Assembly: GCF_900114495.1 (NCBI RefSeq)
Contig: NZ_FOZI01000005.1
Location: forward strand, 62,001 to 126,000
Reading direction: 5' to 3'
Source: Dyella sp. OK004
GTDB lineage: Bacteria; Pseudomonadota; Gammaproteobacteria; Xanthomonadales; Rhodanobacteraceae
DNA length: 64,000 nt
Numbering within the stretch: position 1 is the stretch's first letter; each line of letters begins with the position of its first letter. The translations under genes and the position numbers were made by a program. This document shows positions 47,049 through 55,256 of this stretch, piece after piece. The notes under the pieces were generated by a model, which did no database searches, was not told the origin of the DNA, and was given only the letters and a program-made list of their open reading frames with translations.

Positions 47049-49958
47049 TCAGAACGTGAGCGTGGCGCGCACCCAGTAGTAGCGACCCATCACGTCATAG
47101 GTAGCCACGTCGGTGTTCGAGTTGGTCACGTTGTTCTGATAGAACAGCGGCGGCTTCTTGTCGGCAATGTTGTCGATGCCCAGATCCAGCCGCGTATGCC
47201 ACTTCTCGAAGTTATAGCCGGCCTGCACGCTGTGATAGGTATACGCGCCGATGCGGCGCACCACTGCCGACCGGTCCGTATCGGCCGACAGCTGCTGATT
47301 CTCGTCGGCACTGCCGATCTGGGTGCGGCCGATGTAGCGGACGCGCCAGCTCGCACTCCACGGACCGAGATTCCAGTTCAACGTGGCCAGGCTGCGCCAG
47401 CGCGGGAAATCACCGTAGGCGTAGGTGTACTTGCCGGCGTTGTGGATGGTCACTGAGGACGGATCGGCGGGATTGGGGTTGATGTCGTAGCGAGCCACGT
47501 ACGTATTGTTGAGGCTGACATTGAAGCGGCCGAAGCGCGTCTGGTCGAAGCGATAGGCAATGCTGCTGTCCACGCCCTTGGTCGACAGCGCACCCAGGTT
47601 GACCGTGGGCTCGGCGACATAGTCGATGTCGCCGGTGTTGAGGCGATGGATAAAGCTGCAGAACGGGCTGCCTGCGTTGGCATAGCACTGGTTGAGCACG
47701 GTCTGTGCCGAGATCGAGGTAATCGTGTCGTTGAGGTTGATGCGCCACACATCCGCGCTCAGCGACAGGCCCGGTAGCCACTGTGGGTCGTACACCACGC
47801 CGAAGTCGAACGACTTGCCCTTTTCGGGCTTCAGCTTATAGCCGGCCGCGATCGCACCCGAGGTCTTGGCGCCGACCTGCGGATTGGCCTGTTGATAGCT
47901 GCCGTTGGTGGGCACGTTGGCGCAGGCGCTGGCATGACCGCCTGTGTAGAAGTTGCACGGATCGTTGACCGTCGGCGAATCGCCGCCGATGCCGGCGTAA
48001 AGCTCATTGATATTCGGCGCGCGGAATACTTGTGAAACCGTACCGCGCAACAGCAGGTTCTCGATCGGCCGCCATTCCAGCGCGACTTTGCTGTTGGTGG
48101 TGTTGCCGGCGCTGCTGTAGTCGGAATAGCGGGTGCCGATGGTCAGATTCAAGGCATGCGCCCACGGCTTGTCGGCCAGCAGCGGAATCAGGGTTTCGGC
48201 ATAGGCTTCTTTCACATTGAAACTGCCGGACAACACCGTGGTGCAGAACTCCACTACGCCACACAGACCGTTGAGATCGGCGACGGCGCCGGGGTCGGTG
48301 CGGGTCGACGTGCTTTCCTTGCGGTAAGACATGCCGACCGCCAGATTCACCGTGCCCGCGGGCAGGGCAAACAGATCGCCGTTGGCGTTGGCCTCGAACT
48401 GCTTCACCGTGTAGTTGGTGGTGGCCATCGGATTGACCTGGGTCGCTTTCAGCGCAGCGATGGTCGACGGATCGTTGACGTTGAAGATGTTGATCGGCGT
48501 ACAACCCGTGATGGGGTTGGCGGCTGTACCGCAAGTCACCACGCCGCTACTGTTCAAGAACGACGGCCCCAGCGCCTGCTGCAGCTTGGCGTAGTCGAGA
48601 AAGCCGTAGTTGATCGACTTCTGCCGCATGTTGCCGTAGTTGATGTCGGCATCCCACTGCCATGAGCTGTCGCCGAAACTGCCGCGCAGGCCGGGATTGA
48701 TCTGCGTGTTGTACGTCTTGTAGACGTAGCGGCGGCGGCCCAGCGTGGTGATGCGCGTGTTGTAGTTGCCGTAGCTGTTGCCGGTGGCGCGGTCGGTGCC
48801 GAAGTTGACGCCGAACGGGTTGTAGTAGTTGTCCGCCGAGACCAGGAAGTTGTCGCCATTGGCGAAGATCGGGATCGGTGCCAGTTCTGAATCCGATTGG
48901 GTCTTGGTGTAGTAGAGGTTGACGTAGGCTTCGAGGTGGTCGGCTACCTTGTACTTGCCGAGCACAAAGAAATTGTCGCGTTGCTGCGGCGTCTGCAGAA
49001 TATTGTCGCGCTGGTAGTTGTACGTGTCTGCACGCGAATAGCAGTGATAGTCGTTGAGCGAGGTGGCGCCGGTGACACCCGGGTTGAGCGATACGCGCGA
49101 ACTGCAGCCAAGCTGGCCGGCGAGTGCGCTGGGCAGAGTGATCGAACCCGCCGGGTTTGCCGACGAGCCGCTGTAGACGACCTGGCCATCGGTGAGGTTC
49201 AGCGCGTCGCGAGAGAAATCGCGGCTGCCCGCTTGCACCGCATCGATGCTGTGATGACTGAGGCCAGCCACGATGCTGCCGTTGGCGCCGGTGTGGCCCG
49301 CGGTCAGGCTGAAGTTGCGGCGGAAGCCGTCGCCATGCCGGCTTTCGGCGAAATCGGTAGTGAATTGCACACCGTCAAAACGATCGCGCAGGATGAAGTT
49401 CACCACGCCACCGATGGCGTCCGAGCCGTAGATCGCCGAGGCGCCGTCGCTCAGCACTTCGACGCGGTCGATCATGTTGGACGGAATGCTGTTGACGTCG
49501 TTGTAGGCAAGGCGCACGCCGTTGACCAGGATCAACGTGCGCTTGTCGCCCAGGCCGCGCAGCGAAATGGTTGCCGCGCCGGTGCCGCCACCGCTGTTGG
49601 TGCTGGCGTTAGTGGCATTGCCGGCGATCGAGGGCAGGTCTTGTACCAGATCGCCGAGCGCGGCTTTGCCGGTGGCGGCGATCTGTGCGCGGTCGATGGT
49701 CACCACCGGGTTGGCGGTTTCCACATCGACGCGGCGAATGCGTGAGCCGGTGACGGTGACGCCTTCCAGATTCTTGGCGGACTCCGGATTCGAGCCCTCG
49801 CTGTTGACGCTGGCGTCCTGCGCGTAGGCGTGAGCGGCTGCGCCAAGCAGCGCGGAACTCAGGGCGAGCTTAACGGTGCAGCTGAGTACGCGTTGGGCAA
49901 GTGGCGTGGAAGGTCGACAGGATCGGTAGGCGGTAGACAGTCGGGATATCGGAAGCAT
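47049..49958 (-). CDS. TonB-dependent outer membrane receptor
   Basis: A 969-residue outer membrane protein. A long signal peptide ends near HAYA-Q (residue 46). The mature N-terminus has the TonB-box-like LEGVTVTGSRI, then the plug with NPVVTIDRAQIAATG, ISLRGLGDKRTLILVNG, and VEVLSDGASAIYGSDAIGGVVN. The remainder is a 22-strand barrel ending in the phenylalanine typical of outer membrane proteins (RATLTF). The ligand is unknown; the class with a GSRI box and SDGASAIYG plug is common for oligosaccharide or peptide importers. A GAGGA site precedes ATG 49958. It follows the GH127 gene on the same strand, which suggests uptake of the products that enzyme acts on. Confidence 0.93.
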   Translation of the reverse strand: MLPISRLSTAYRSCRPSTPLAQRVLSCTVKLALSSALLGAAAHAYAQDASVNSEGSNPESAKNLEGVTVTGSRIRRVDVETANPVVTIDRAQIAATGKAALGDLVQDLPSIAGNATNASTNSGGGTGAATISLRGLGDKRTLILVNGVRLAYNDVNSIPSNMIDRVEVLSDGASAIYGSDAIGGVVNFILRDRFDGVQFTTDFAESRHGDGFRRNFSLTAGHTGANGSIVAGLSHHSIDAVQAGSRDFSRDALNLTDGQVVYSGSSANPAGSITLPSALAGQLGCSSRVSLNPGVTGATSLNDYHCYSRADTYNYQRDNILQTPQQRDNFFVLGKYKVADHLEAYVNLYYTKTQSDSELAPIPIFANGDNFLVSADNYYNPFGVNFGTDRATGNSYGNYNTRITTLGRRRYVYKTYNTQINPGLRGSFGDSSWQWDADINYGNMRQKSINYGFLDYAKLQQALGPSFLNSSGVVTCGTAANPITGCTPINIFNVNDPSTIAALKATQVNPMATTNYTVKQFEANANGDLFALPAGTVNLAVGMSYRKESTSTRTDPGAVADLNGLCGVVEFCTTVLSGSFNVKEAYAETLIPLLADKPWAHALNLTIGTRYSDYSSAGNTTNSKVALEWRPIENLLLRGTVSQVFRAPNINELYAGIGGDSPTVNDPCNFYTGGHASACANVPTNGSYQQANPQVGAKTSGAIAAGYKLKPEKGKSFDFGVVYDPQWLPGLSLSADVWRINLNDTITSISAQTVLNQCYANAGSPFCSFIHRLNTGDIDYVAEPTVNLGALSTKGVDSSIAYRFDQTRFGRFNVSLNNTYVARYDINPNPADPSSVTIHNAGKYTYAYGDFPRWRSLATLNWNLGPWSASWRVRYIGRTQIGSADENQQLSADTDRSAVVRRIGAYTYHSVQAGYNFEKWHTRLDLGIDNIADKKPPLFYQNNVTNSNTDVATYDVMGRYYWVRATLTF

Positions 49959-50091
49959 GGGATTCCTCGCGTGGGCGGCAGGTGGTATCGGGCGGTGCTG
50001 CTGTTGAAGCGAGCCCTGCGACGGGCGTTTCCCTTTCCGTGGGCAACAGTGAGCCGTGCCGGGCCAGGGCCGGCTTTGCGTTCACTGGGTG

Positions 50092-50121
50092 ACGGCTGCC
50101 GGCGCGAGCGCCGGCAGCCGT
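50092..50121 (-). terminator. Hairpin after the GH127 gene
   Basis: ACGGCTGCCGGCGC and its perfect inverted copy form a 14-base stem with a 2-base loop, 40 bases past the GH127 stop. It lacks a T-run, so it may only partly stop transcription into the receptor gene. Confidence 0.55.
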
Positions 50122-50160
50122 CCATGGGCATCCGTCGCAGCGGCGACGGACGTTGCGTGC

Positions 50161-52122
50161 TCAGCCGCTGCTGGGCGCGCCGGGTTCGACTAGCCAGTAC
50201 ACGGCGTAGCGTTCGCCATGCACTTGATTCAGTGGCACCACCGCGACGCTGCCGTCGCGGGTGGTGGCCTCGAAGCGGAGTTCTTGCGCGGACAGCATGC
50301 GCAGCCACGTGGGTTCGGCAGTCTTCGCCGCAGTCACTCGCGGCGCAGGCTGTAGCTTGGGCTCGGGCTTCGGTGCGGCGTCATAGCCGCAGTACTGCAT
50401 GTCGTGGGTCAGGCCATGGCTGCCGAGCCGTGCTGCGAGTACCAGCGGGCCATAGAGCAGGGCGCGTTGATCGTCATCGCCGGGCAACGTTTCGGTGTAG
50501 AGCTGCATCGGCAGATCAAGCTCGACGCTGTCGCCGTCGTGCCATTCGCGCTTCAGGGTGAGGTAGCTGCCAGGCGAGGCGAACACATCGAGTGTCTGGC
50601 CATTGAGGCGCAGGCGCGCACCGGGCGCGATCCAGCGGGGAATACGTAGGTTCAGGGCAAGCGTCGCGGGCGCGGCGAGTTTCATGCGGAAACGGGTCTG
50701 CGCTTCGCGCGGGAACGCGGTTTCCTGGCGTAGTTGCAGCTTCTGTTGCGGCCAGTCGAGTTCGGACGGAATAAATAGATTGACGTACAGATCGCTGCCG
50801 TCGCGAAAGTAGATGCTGTCGTTGAAGCGCGCGAATTCTTCCGCGCCCGAACCGGTGCAGCACCAGAACGAATCGGTGGGCGAGTTGTAGAACTTCGCGG
50901 CGCCGGGTTGCAGCGGGTAGTAGTACAACTTCATGCCATCGGCGTCCTGGGTGCCGAGGCGTGCGTTGTAGAGCGTGCGTTCGTAATAGTCGAAGGCACG
51001 AGGGTCGCCGTTCCACGCATACACGTGGCGGGTCAGCTTGAGCAGGTTGTAGGCCACGCAGCATTCGGCGCTGTACAGGCCGAGCTGGTTCTTGAGATCG
51101 CCGGGTGCGGTTTTCCAGAATTCGTCGTTACTGGAGCCGCCGGTGGCATAGGTGCGGTTCTCGGTCACCGTTTCCCAGAAGAATTCGCTGATGCGGCGGT
51201 AGCGTGGTTCGCCCGTGAGTTCATAACGGCGCGCCGCGCCCAGCACCTTGGGAATCTGCGTATTGCTGTGCAGGCCCTGCAGTTCGTCGCGATGCGCGGC
51301 CAGCGGTTCGAACAGTGACGCCTGGTCGAAGCGGTGGGCGGCCTCGCGGTAGCGCTCGTTGCCGGTGATGGCGTAGAGCTCGTACAACGCATCGTTCATG
51401 CCGCCGTACTCGGTCTTCAGGATGTGCGCGATCTCGCTGTCGGAGAAGCCGTTGAGCCAGCGCACGGTCCAGTTGCCGATACCCATCGCTACCTGCAACG
51501 CCTGCGCGTTACCAGTATGCGTATACATATCCAGCATGCCGACGAGAATCTTGTGGATGGTATAGAACGGCGCCCACACCTTCTGTCCGCTGCTGAGGCG
51601 ATCAAAGAAGCTTTCGGGGAAGGCGCTCAGATATCCATTGGGCCGCTGGCAGGCGGCCAATGCCGCCACCAGTTCGTCGCCGCGCTGCTTCAGCACCTGG
51701 TCGCCCATGCTGGCGTAGGCCAGCGCTGCCGCCGACAAATAATGGCCGCCGCTGAAATGGCCGCGCAGCTCGCAGTCGGGCTTCTCCCAGCCACCCAGCG
51801 GCTTGGCAGAGGAGGCGACGCCGGCCTGTATGCGGAAACTGTGCGCCAGGCGGTCCACCGGCAGGCTATGCAAGTAACGCAGGTTGATCGCGGCGGCACG
51901 CGAGAAGTCGCTGTCCAGCAAGCGCACCTGGTTCAGGGCGAAGGCCTGCATGCGACGCACCGGCTGTTCGCGCGCGCCAAGGCCGAGCGCCGTGTCGGCG
52001 GGCGTGCTGGTATCAGCCAGGTCGGGCGCCAGCGCAAACACTTTCGGGATGACCGTGAGCGAAGCCAGCGCGGCGGTAGCGCGTTTGAGAAATCGCCTGC
52101 GATGGTCAACGCCTTGCGGCAT
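50161..52122 (-). CDS. GH127-type beta-L-arabinofuranosidase, Tat-exported
   Basis: A 653-residue glycosidase. The N-terminus HRRRFLKRATAAL (7-19) followed by a hydrophobic stretch is a Tat signal, so it is exported folded. The catalytic (alpha/alpha)6 domain spans about 60-440. In the studied family member HypBA1, zinc is held by one Glu and three Cys, one of which is the nucleophile; here the equivalents are Glu353 and Cys355 in SAECCVAYN and Cys421/Cys422 in FWCCTGSG, with Glu334 (SSNDEFW) at the acid/base position. Two beta-sandwich domains follow. Activity on beta-L-arabinofuranosides, such as those on hydroxyproline-rich plant proteins, is the family expectation. A palindromic site lies 130 bases upstream. 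GGGGAG precedes ATG 52122. Confidence 0.9.
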   Translation of the reverse strand: MPQGVDHRRRFLKRATAALASLTVIPKVFALAPDLADTSTPADTALGLGAREQPVRRMQAFALNQVRLLDSDFSRAAAINLRYLHSLPVDRLAHSFRIQAGVASSAKPLGGWEKPDCELRGHFSGGHYLSAAALAYASMGDQVLKQRGDELVAALAACQRPNGYLSAFPESFFDRLSSGQKVWAPFYTIHKILVGMLDMYTHTGNAQALQVAMGIGNWTVRWLNGFSDSEIAHILKTEYGGMNDALYELYAITGNERYREAAHRFDQASLFEPLAAHRDELQGLHSNTQIPKVLGAARRYELTGEPRYRRISEFFWETVTENRTYATGGSSNDEFWKTAPGDLKNQLGLYSAECCVAYNLLKLTRHVYAWNGDPRAFDYYERTLYNARLGTQDADGMKLYYYPLQPGAAKFYNSPTDSFWCCTGSGAEEFARFNDSIYFRDGSDLYVNLFIPSELDWPQQKLQLRQETAFPREAQTRFRMKLAAPATLALNLRIPRWIAPGARLRLNGQTLDVFASPGSYLTLKREWHDGDSVELDLPMQLYTETLPGDDDQRALLYGPLVLAARLGSHGLTHDMQYCGYDAAPKPEPKLQPAPRVTAAKTAEPTWLRMLSAQELRFEATTRDGSVAVVPLNQVHGERYAVYWLVEPGAPSSG

Positions 52123-52251
52123 GCCTTACTCCCCGTTCGTGTGGCCTCGTCCCCGACGCGTGGCACTGGTACAACACATACATCCCCCGATGCACGCTTT
52201 CATCCTGCCGTCACATAAGCAAGCCGTCTTGTGTCATTTGCGACCATGAAA

Positions 52252-52265
52252 TGCGGAATTCCGCA
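52252..52265. promoter_or_regulatory. Palindrome TGCGGAATTCCGCA upstream of the GH127 gene (site 1)
   Basis: A perfect 14-base palindrome, 130 bases before the GH127 start codon and inside the 245-base gap between two glycosidase genes. Extended to ATGCGGAATTCCGCACAGT it is repeated at 54907 with one mismatch, upstream of the other glycosidase gene. This points to a common regulator. The remaining gap shows no gene. Confidence 0.7.
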
Positions 52266-52367
52266 CAGTGCCTGTTTTCAACATGAACGTGGCGCGCAGT
52301 CACTGAAAATTTAGACGTCTATATGCCCGCAATGACCATGTCGGAGCGGTGTCAGGCAGAAACGGTG

Positions 52368-54731
52368 TCAGATGAAATTGGCGGTGATGCGCAGTCGCTG
52401 GCCAGGTTGGCCGCGCAGGCGAACCGCGTCGTCCTTCAGGTCATTAATGCTGACCGGCGCGCCGTCGATCATCACGGCGCTCAGCCGTTTGCCTTCCGGC
52501 GCGCGAAGGCTGAGCCACACGGCCTTGGGTGCGGAAGTCGCCGGAAGCACCGCCTCCGCCGTGATGCTGCCACTCCCATCGGGCTGCAATCGCAAGCTGG
52601 CGCGGCCCCAGCGCGTGGGGGCATCGGTGATGGCGATGGGCGCAGCACCCGCCATCCAGCGTCGCGGCACCGCGCGGGCGAGATAGAGCGTTTCGCCCGC
52701 GCTGTCGTCGAATACCAGCATCCAGCGCAGCAGTAGTGGAATGGTGAGCTGCGCCGGGATACAGAACAGCGGCATGCCGCCGCTGAGGTCCGAGACTTCG
52801 CCGGCGGTCCAGCTGCCCGGCGTATGGGCGTGGTAACGATGCGCGTAAAGAAACAGCAGGTACTCGTCGATACGGCCGAGACGCAGCAGCTGCTGCGCAT
52901 AGCCATAGGAAATGAAGCCGAGGATGTCCCGGTTCTCCGCGCTCGGTGGCGCCACATTGGCGACCACGCCCAGGCTGGTAGCGCCGTGGCCGCGCATGCA
53001 GTCGATTACCAGATGCGCGAGATCGTCCGGCAGCACATCGGCCTGCAACAACTCGGCATAGGCGCGATGCGGCCATTGCTGCTCGCTGGGCTTTTCCTTC
53101 AACAGCGATTCGCGGAAGGTGAGCTTCGTGCCGGGCAGTGGGCCGATATAGGGCGGTTTGAGATCGCGGCGGATATTGGCGCGTAGGCTGCGCACGACTT
53201 GCGTGGTCAATCGTTCGGCGCGTTCGCGCCAGCGCCGTGTGGTGCCGTTCTCGCCATCCGCGATCTGCGGCCACACGACTGCCATATCCTGCAGGCCACG
53301 CGCAGCGAGCGCGCTATTGGCGTAGTACGGCTTCCACCACAATTGCGGATCGGGGAACAGGCAGGCGTCGGATTCGTTCCAGCCGTGGATCAGGCCGTAA
53401 CCCGGATTACCGGGTGGCAGTTGCAGGCTGGCATCGTGCAGCTCCAGCAGGATCTGCGCCGTCGCGGCGATCTTTTCGCGATGCTTGCGCAGCAGAGCGA
53501 CATCGCCGGTGTACTGCAGATAGCGCGCCAGCAGCGAGAGCGTAAGGCCGAACTGCCCGGTTTCCGCCCCGCGCATATTGATCATGCCGTCGGGCTGCAC
53601 GAAGTCGGTGAAGTAACCGTCCAGCACCGTCGCCGCCTGCGTGTAGCGGCCCCATTCGAGGTTGGCGTAGAGCGAGCTGGTGAAGGTGTCCTGGAAGCCG
53701 TCGTACTCATTGCCGTAGTAGTCGCGGTCCACCGCGCCATATTTCGGATAACTGCCACCTGGCCGTACCACCAGCTCGCGCGCGAACGCGAAGCGCGCCA
53801 TATCCGTCCAGCTGGCATCGGGCAACGCGATGGGGCACATATCACCGAGATGCTGCTGCCAGTTGTCGTGAAAGCGCAGCAGTGCACGATAGAACGTCGC
53901 GGCGGAAGGCTCCACGCGGCGCGGCGGATACGCCGGATAGCTATGCCCGTAATGCACCTTGCTGACACGGCCGTGTTCGATCAGTGCCGTGCGATGCCAG
54001 GTCTGCACCACGAAACGGTCGCCGGCATCGACATCGGCAAACACCAGCACGTCGTACCAGCGGCCCTCGCCCAAAGGGAACACTTTGTGCACCGCCGGCA
54101 GCCAGCCACCGAGCAAACCTTCACGGCGGCGTGTAGCGAGCGCATCGTCGCGTAACGCCGCCATGTCCTGTTCCGGATGGAAGGTGCGCGTACGGCCATT
54201 GGGAAACACCGGCATCGTATCCGCCGCCTGCACCGTACCGACGAAGGTGGTCCACGGCAGCCGGCCCGCGTAATCCTTGGGATCGAGCTTCGATGCCAAT
54301 GGCGGCGCAGCCATACGAACTTGCTCTGGGTCGGGTTCGCCACGACTCAGCAGACGGTCGGCCAGCAGATCCGCATCCGCCAGCGCCACCTGCGCCAGCG
54401 TCATGCCGAGATAGGGCGGCTCATCTGAAGCGTGGCAAGCCTCAGTACGCTTACCAAGCACACAACCGCCGTCGGGACCGAGCAAGGTGATGGCGCCATC
54501 CGGATCGCGCAGATCCTCAAACACACTCCAGCCGACCCCCTCGATCTCGAAGCCGCCGAGGCGAACCTGCCCAGCCGTCGATATCGCAGAAACCGGCAAC
54601 CGCGGCGGCGCGGCAAGCGGTACATCGCGCCTCGGTACCTGAAACTCACCAGCCTGGATTGGCGTCCAACGCACCACGCTGGCAATCACGCCGGTAGCGG
54701 CAAGCCCCTGCAGAAAACGGCGTCGATCCAT
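52368..54731 (-). CDS. Tat-exported predicted (alpha/alpha)6 glycoside hydrolase
   Basis: A 787-residue protein beginning MDRRRFLQGLAATGV, a Tat signal, so exported folded. An N-terminal beta-rich region (about 35-330, with PLGEGRWYDVLVFADVDAGD) precedes an alpha-toroid catalytic-type domain (about 335-690) containing YGNEYDGFQDTFTSSLYANL, PDGMINMRGAETGQFG, LIHGWNESDACLFPD and SYGYAQQLLRLG, then a C-terminal beta-sandwich (about 700-787). The acid residues in these blocks are candidates for catalysis, but I cannot assign a CAZy family by eye. ATG 54731 has AGGGGT 9 bases upstream. Its promoter region carries a hairpin and a palindrome shared with the GH127 gene. Confidence 0.8.
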   Translation of the reverse strand: MDRRRFLQGLAATGVIASVVRWTPIQAGEFQVPRRDVPLAAPPRLPVSAISTAGQVRLGGFEIEGVGWSVFEDLRDPDGAITLLGPDGGCVLGKRTEACHASDEPPYLGMTLAQVALADADLLADRLLSRGEPDPEQVRMAAPPLASKLDPKDYAGRLPWTTFVGTVQAADTMPVFPNGRTRTFHPEQDMAALRDDALATRRREGLLGGWLPAVHKVFPLGEGRWYDVLVFADVDAGDRFVVQTWHRTALIEHGRVSKVHYGHSYPAYPPRRVEPSAATFYRALLRFHDNWQQHLGDMCPIALPDASWTDMARFAFARELVVRPGGSYPKYGAVDRDYYGNEYDGFQDTFTSSLYANLEWGRYTQAATVLDGYFTDFVQPDGMINMRGAETGQFGLTLSLLARYLQYTGDVALLRKHREKIAATAQILLELHDASLQLPPGNPGYGLIHGWNESDACLFPDPQLWWKPYYANSALAARGLQDMAVVWPQIADGENGTTRRWRERAERLTTQVVRSLRANIRRDLKPPYIGPLPGTKLTFRESLLKEKPSEQQWPHRAYAELLQADVLPDDLAHLVIDCMRGHGATSLGVVANVAPPSAENRDILGFISYGYAQQLLRLGRIDEYLLFLYAHRYHAHTPGSWTAGEVSDLSGGMPLFCIPAQLTIPLLLRWMLVFDDSAGETLYLARAVPRRWMAGAAPIAITDAPTRWGRASLRLQPDGSGSITAEAVLPATSAPKAVWLSLRAPEGKRLSAVMIDGAPVSINDLKDDAVRLRGQPGQRLRITANFI

Positions 54732-54789
54732 CAGCTGATAACCCCTGTAACGATCGCGCCGCTCCATCGCGCTACATCCAAAGAAGAAA

Positions 54790-54849
54790 GCCCGCGTACG
54801 CGCCTGAAAGCACAGGCGGAAGAGGGGGAGGTGGCTTTCGTACGCGGGC
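54790..54849 (-). promoter_or_regulatory. Leader hairpin, terminator-like, before the Tat glycosidase gene
   Basis: On the minus strand GCCCGCGTACG (54849-54839) pairs with CGTACGCGGGC (54800-54790); a second hairpin, CGCCTG-TGCTTT-CAGGCG, is nested next to the right arm. The structure is followed by TTTCTTCTTT and lies 59-118 bases before the start codon. A GC stem and T-rich tail in a leader resembles an attenuator. Confidence 0.55.
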
Positions 54850-54907
54850 CGAAGCCCAGATTCCCACGCAGCGAACACGCGGTCTTGCATCGATCCAACC
54901 ACCAACA

Positions 54908-54921
54908 TGCGGAATCCCGCA
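54908..54921. promoter_or_regulatory. Palindrome TGCGGAATCCCGCA upstream of the Tat glycosidase gene (site 2)
   Basis: Thirteen of 14 bases match site 1 at 52252, and the flanks (A before, CAGT after) are the same, so 18 of 19 bases agree. It is 177 bases before the start codon, upstream of the leader hairpin, where a promoter-bound regulator would sit. Confidence 0.7.
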
Positions 54922-54978
54922 CAGTCGTGGTGAAGGGGTCGGTGACTCTTGAACGCGCCCTCCAGACCCCTGTGTGGC

Positions 54979-55237
54979 GGTGAGGACTGGACCATCAGCC
55001 CTAGAAGAAAACGATCCCGACGCCTGACACTGGAAAGGACGCAGCTACGAAGCGCACCGCTTGCTCTCAGGCCATTTCTCTTTGGTTACTTTCTCTTTGG
55101 GCCAGCAAAGAGAAAGTGACTCGGACCGCGGCAGCGGTTCGAAAGCCCGCGGCAGGCGAGCCAGGGCACGCAGACGCGACAACCGAGCGATAAGGCACTG
55201 GATTCCGGCCTGCGCCGGAATGACGAAGTAGGTAGTG
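54979..55237 (-). repeat. Dispersed intergenic repeat, copy 2
   Basis: Inverted counterpart of 4989-5294, similar over nearly its whole length but lacking the 26-base insertion of copy 1. It fills most of the 525-base gap between the Tat glycosidase and permease genes; the gap otherwise holds the leader hairpin and site 2. The central CTTTCTCTTTG/CAAAGAGAAAG and outer TTCCGGC/GCCGGAA segments are inverted repeats. Nearest gene ends: permease stop 20 bases away. Confidence 0.75.
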
Positions 55238-55256
55238 GCGTCGCAAGAACCGCGTA

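Noticed and set aside
53199-54155. A 318-codon open frame on the plus strand
   Set aside because: Antisense to the Tat glycosidase gene, without motifs.
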